8,173 bases of DNA, from assembly GCA_036003885.1 (NCBI GenBank), contig DASYSA010000652.1, positions 1-8,173 of the forward strand, read 5' to 3'. The DNA comes from DASYSA01 sp036003885 (GTDB taxonomy: Bacteria; Acidobacteriota; Blastocatellia; UBA7656). The position numbers and the translations under genes are program-made. Shown piece by piece: positions 6,796 to 8,173 of this stretch (position 1 is its first letter; each line of letters opens with the position of its first letter). Under the pieces are notes generated by a model. The model had not been told where the DNA came from. It did no database searches and saw only the letters and a program-made list of their open reading frames with translations.

Positions 6796-6804
6796 TGCTA
6801 GAAT
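6796..6804 (+). promoter_or_regulatory. Extended -10 promoter of larB
   Basis: TGCTAGAAT is a TGn-extended -10 with TAGAAT matching consensus at five of six positions. No -35 lies at the usual distance, which is normal for extended -10 promoters. The predicted start of transcription (about 6810-6812) coincides with the larB start codon at 6812, implying a transcript with no leader. Confidence 0.5.
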
Positions 6805-6811
6805 TGCCGCC

Positions 6812-7561
6812 GTGAACAGAGATCGAGTCAAGCGCCTGCTGGAAGAGACCCGCGCCGGAAATATCAGCATCGAAGAGGCAACCGAACAACTGACAAACCT
6901 GCCTTACGAAGACCTCGACTTCGCCAAGGTCGATCATCATCGCGACTTGCGAGTAGGCTTTCCGGAGGTCATCCTGGGCGAGGGCAAGAGCGCTGAGCAA
7001 ATATCTTCAATTGCCCAGCGCATACTCGACCACAGCTCGAATCTGCTGATCTCTCGGACGACGGAGGAGGTCTTCAGAAGGGTTTCCCTCCTGGCACCGG
7101 AGGCTGAGTTTCACCGCGAGGCCAGGATGGTAGCAGTGATGCGTGATCGAACCGAACGGGGAGACGGGGCGATCGCGGTTATCTGTGCAGGCACCTCCGA
7201 CATTCCGGTCGCTGAAGAGGCGGCCGTCACGGCTCAGACGATGGGAAACCGTGTTTCGCGCATTTACGATGTGGGGGTGGCGGGAATTCATCGGCTGTTT
7301 GCCTCGCGCGACGAATTTGCCGCCGCGCGAGCAATCGTCGTAGTAGCTGGAATGGAGGGGGCGCTTCCTTCTGTTGTGGGTGGTCTCGTGGCCGCGCCGG
7401 TCATTGCAGTGCCGACGAGCATCGGCTACGGAGCTTCGTTCGGCGGGCTGGCAGCGCTGCTCGGCATGCTGAACTCGTGCTCGTCGAACGTATCGGTGGT
7501 AAACATCGATAACGGCTTCGGCGCGGGATTTGTCGCCAGCCTGATCAACAGGAAGCGGTAG
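6812..7561 (+). CDS. larB: LarB, pyridinium-3,5-biscarboxylate mononucleotide synthase
   Basis: 249 residues, close to the usual LarB length. LarB carboxylates the pyridinium ring of nicotinate adenine dinucleotide and hydrolyses the phosphoanhydride, the first step to the nickel-pincer nucleotide cofactor of lactate racemase and related LarA-type enzymes; LarE and LarC complete it. The N-terminus shows the family motif LPYEDLDFAKVDHHR (30-44) and GFPEVILGEGK. The PurE-like C-terminal half has AGTSDIPVAEEAA (126-138), YDVGVAGIHRL (152-162), VAGMEGALPSVVGGL and PTSIGYGASFGGLAALLGML. C223 in MLNSC corresponds to the cysteine reported to bond to the nicotinamide ring in LarB, and NIDNGFGAGF closes the domain. 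GTG 6812 is the only start codon between an in-frame stop at 6767-6769 and the conserved region, and it has no Shine-Dalgarno. larA, larC and larE are not in the window; the gene converges on a sigma factor. Confidence 0.95.
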   Translation: MNRDRVKRLLEETRAGNISIEEATEQLTNLPYEDLDFAKVDHHRDLRVGFPEVILGEGKSAEQISSIAQRILDHSSNLLISRTTEEVFRRVSLLAPEAEFHREARMVAVMRDRTERGDGAIAVICAGTSDIPVAEEAAVTAQTMGNRVSRIYDVGVAGIHRLFASRDEFAAARAIVVVAGMEGALPSVVGGLVAAPVIAVPTSIGYGASFGGLAALLGMLNSCSSNVSVVNIDNGFGAGFVASLINRKR

Positions 7562-7565
7562 GAGC

Positions 7566-7586
7566 AGAGGTCAGAGGTCAGAGGTC
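7566..7586. repeat. Heptanucleotide repeat array C (three AGAGGTC copies)
   Basis: Three perfect tandem AGAGGTC units start five bases after the larB stop. The reverse complement GACCTCT recurs at 7617-7623, and a further direct copy sits at 7630-7636 inside the 3' end of the convergent sigma gene. Copies in both orientations let the array fold on itself as the shared hairpin at 7567-7629. Confidence 0.85.
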
Positions 7587-7629
7587 GGAGTCCCAGGAGA
7601 CTCGCCGCTGATCTCTGACCTCTGACTTC
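7567..7629. terminator. Long bidirectional hairpin between larB and the sigma factor gene
   Basis: GTCAGAGGTCAGAG (7570-7583) pairs perfectly with 7613-7626. With flanking pairs and three G-T wobbles the stem runs 7567-7588 / 7608-7629, about 22 pairs. The loop can hold a small inner stem, GAGTC (7588-7592) with GACTC (7599-7603). It lies between convergent stops and overlaps the sigma gene's TGA (7630-7628). A competing hairpin, GACCTCTG (7617-7624) with CAGAGGTC (7629-7636), uses the same right arm. No long T-run is present on either strand, so termination is inferred from position and stem strength. Confidence 0.6.
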
Positions 7630-8173
7630 AGAGGTCCGGGCCCTGCCCCACGAGATAGCTGTCCAGCCTGGCGCGAAGAATCGCCCGGGCCTGCTGGACT
7701 CTCTTCCGCGTATTGTCGGTAGTGATGGCGAGCTGTTCGGCAATCTCTCGGTAAGCGGTCTCTTGCAAGAAGCGAAGCACAAAAGGCTGCCTTAGCCTTG
7801 CGGGAAGCTCCTCTACTGCTCGGCTGACGTAGCCGAGCATCTCACGCGACAGAAGCGTGTCCTCCGGCGACTTCTCGCTCGGCGGCGCGGGTTCCCGATC
7901 TGCGGCCAGCATCTCGTCCAGACTCACCGCTCCTCGGCTGCGCCTTCTCTTCTCTCTATGTATGTCCACGCACAAGTTCGAGATCAACCGAGCCAGCCAT
8001 GCCCTTACGTCCGTGATCGTCGCGGCGTAGTAAGGAAGTTTTTCCCACGCCTTAAGCATCGCCCGGCTGAGCGCGTCCTCAGCGTCCTCTTGAATGCCGC
8101 CCATCTGCCTGAGGCAAAGAGCATAAAGATACTTCTGATGCCGAACCCATAGCCTCCAGAAAGCTGATGAGTC
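7628..8173 (-). CDS. ECF-type RNA polymerase sigma factor, 5' end outside the window
   Basis: The minus-strand frame is open from the right edge to TGA at 7628, about 181 visible residues. An internal ATG at 8104 would give a shorter protein, but the 23 codons before it read as sigma region 2.1 (FWRLWVRHQKYLYALCLRQ), so the true start lies beyond 8173. Region 2 continues with EDAEDALSRAMLKAWEKL and DVRAWLARLISNLCVDIHREK (core-polymerase and -10 contacts). A charged, proline-bearing linker follows, then region 4: ELPARLRQPFVLRFLQE, and the helix-turn-helix YREIAEQLAITTDNTRKRVQ ending QARAILRARL. ECF sigma factors direct polymerase to alternative promoters, usually under an anti-sigma factor. 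No anti-sigma gene follows; the gene ends against larB. Subgroup and targets cannot be told. Confidence 0.92.
   Translation of the reverse strand, partial: DSSAFWRLWVRHQKYLYALCLRQMGGIQEDAEDALSRAMLKAWEKLPYYAATITDVRAWLARLISNLCVDIHREKRRRSRGAVSLDEMLAADREPAPPSEKSPEDTLLSREMLGYVSRAVEELPARLRQPFVLRFLQETAYREIAEQLAITTDNTRKRVQQARAILRARLDSYLVGQGPDL

Larger units (their letters stand above)
6501..6811. other. Divergent spacer between the secreted helical protein and larB
   Basis: This 311-base region must hold promoters for both flanking genes. The larB side shows an extended -10 (6796-6804). On the minus-strand side TTGACG (6603-6598) resembles a -35, but no acceptable -10 sits 16-18 bases away. A 20-codon frame with a ribosome binding site lies at 6678-6740. 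A longer plus-strand frame spanning 6484-6801 shows no protein-like features and is treated as chance. Confidence 0.55.

Noticed and set aside
6484..6801. 105-residue plus-strand frame before larB
   Set aside because: It overlaps the GTG and ribosome binding site of the minus-strand secreted protein and ends inside the larB promoter. It has no recognisable motif and no good ribosome binding site.
7426..7782. Minus-strand frame bridging larB and the sigma gene
   Set aside because: It runs through the intergenic hairpin and is out of frame with both well-supported genes.

Overview
The window looks like a chromosomal segment of an Acidobacteriota-type soil bacterium, perhaps of the Blastocatellia group. 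That placement is an inference from gene content: a winged-helix/TolB-like/TPR membrane regulator of the kind greatly expanded in that phylum, exported FG-GAP and helical-repeat proteins, strong AGGAGG-type ribosome binding sites, a GC-rich composition, and short intergenic heptamer repeats. No rRNA, tRNA, CRISPR array, transposase or phage gene was seen, and nothing looks recently mobile.

Left part (1-2540, all minus strand). A 3'-truncated secreted FG-GAP/VCBS protein (1-587) is followed, after a 316-base non-coding gap, by two neighbouring paralogous genes (904-1692 and 1785-2540). Both encode cupins with a twin-arginine type leader and an H-x-H...H metal triad. The spacing around that triad resembles thiol dioxygenases of the plant cysteine oxidase / 2-aminoethanethiol dioxygenase (PCO/ADO) class. 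The upstream paralogue is bracketed by two heptanucleotide repeat arrays.

Middle (2541-4680). A 256-base divergent control region holds seven perfect copies of TCAGCAC, three GGTGAG half-sites spaced exactly 11 bases apart, and a consensus TATAAT. It drives, to the right, a 627-residue one-component regulator: an OmpR/PhoB-type DNA-binding domain, one membrane helix, a TolB-like domain and TPRs. The 11-base spacing is the geometry used by OmpR/PhoB-class winged helices, so this regulator may bind here and control itself and the exported cupins.

Right part (4681-8173). A hairpin separates the regulator from a convergent 590-residue, cysteine-free, secreted helical-repeat protein of unknown function (GTG start). 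After a 311-base divergent spacer comes larB (6812-7561), the first enzyme of nickel-pincer nucleotide cofactor synthesis. It has an extended -10 so close to its GTG that the mRNA is probably leaderless. larB converges on an ECF-type sigma factor gene that runs off the right edge (7628-8173), and the two share an elaborate bidirectional hairpin built from a third heptamer repeat.

The most promising unit is the divergent regulator / exported-cupin module. The most unusual non-coding feature is three intergenic arrays of unrelated sequence that all have a 7-base period.
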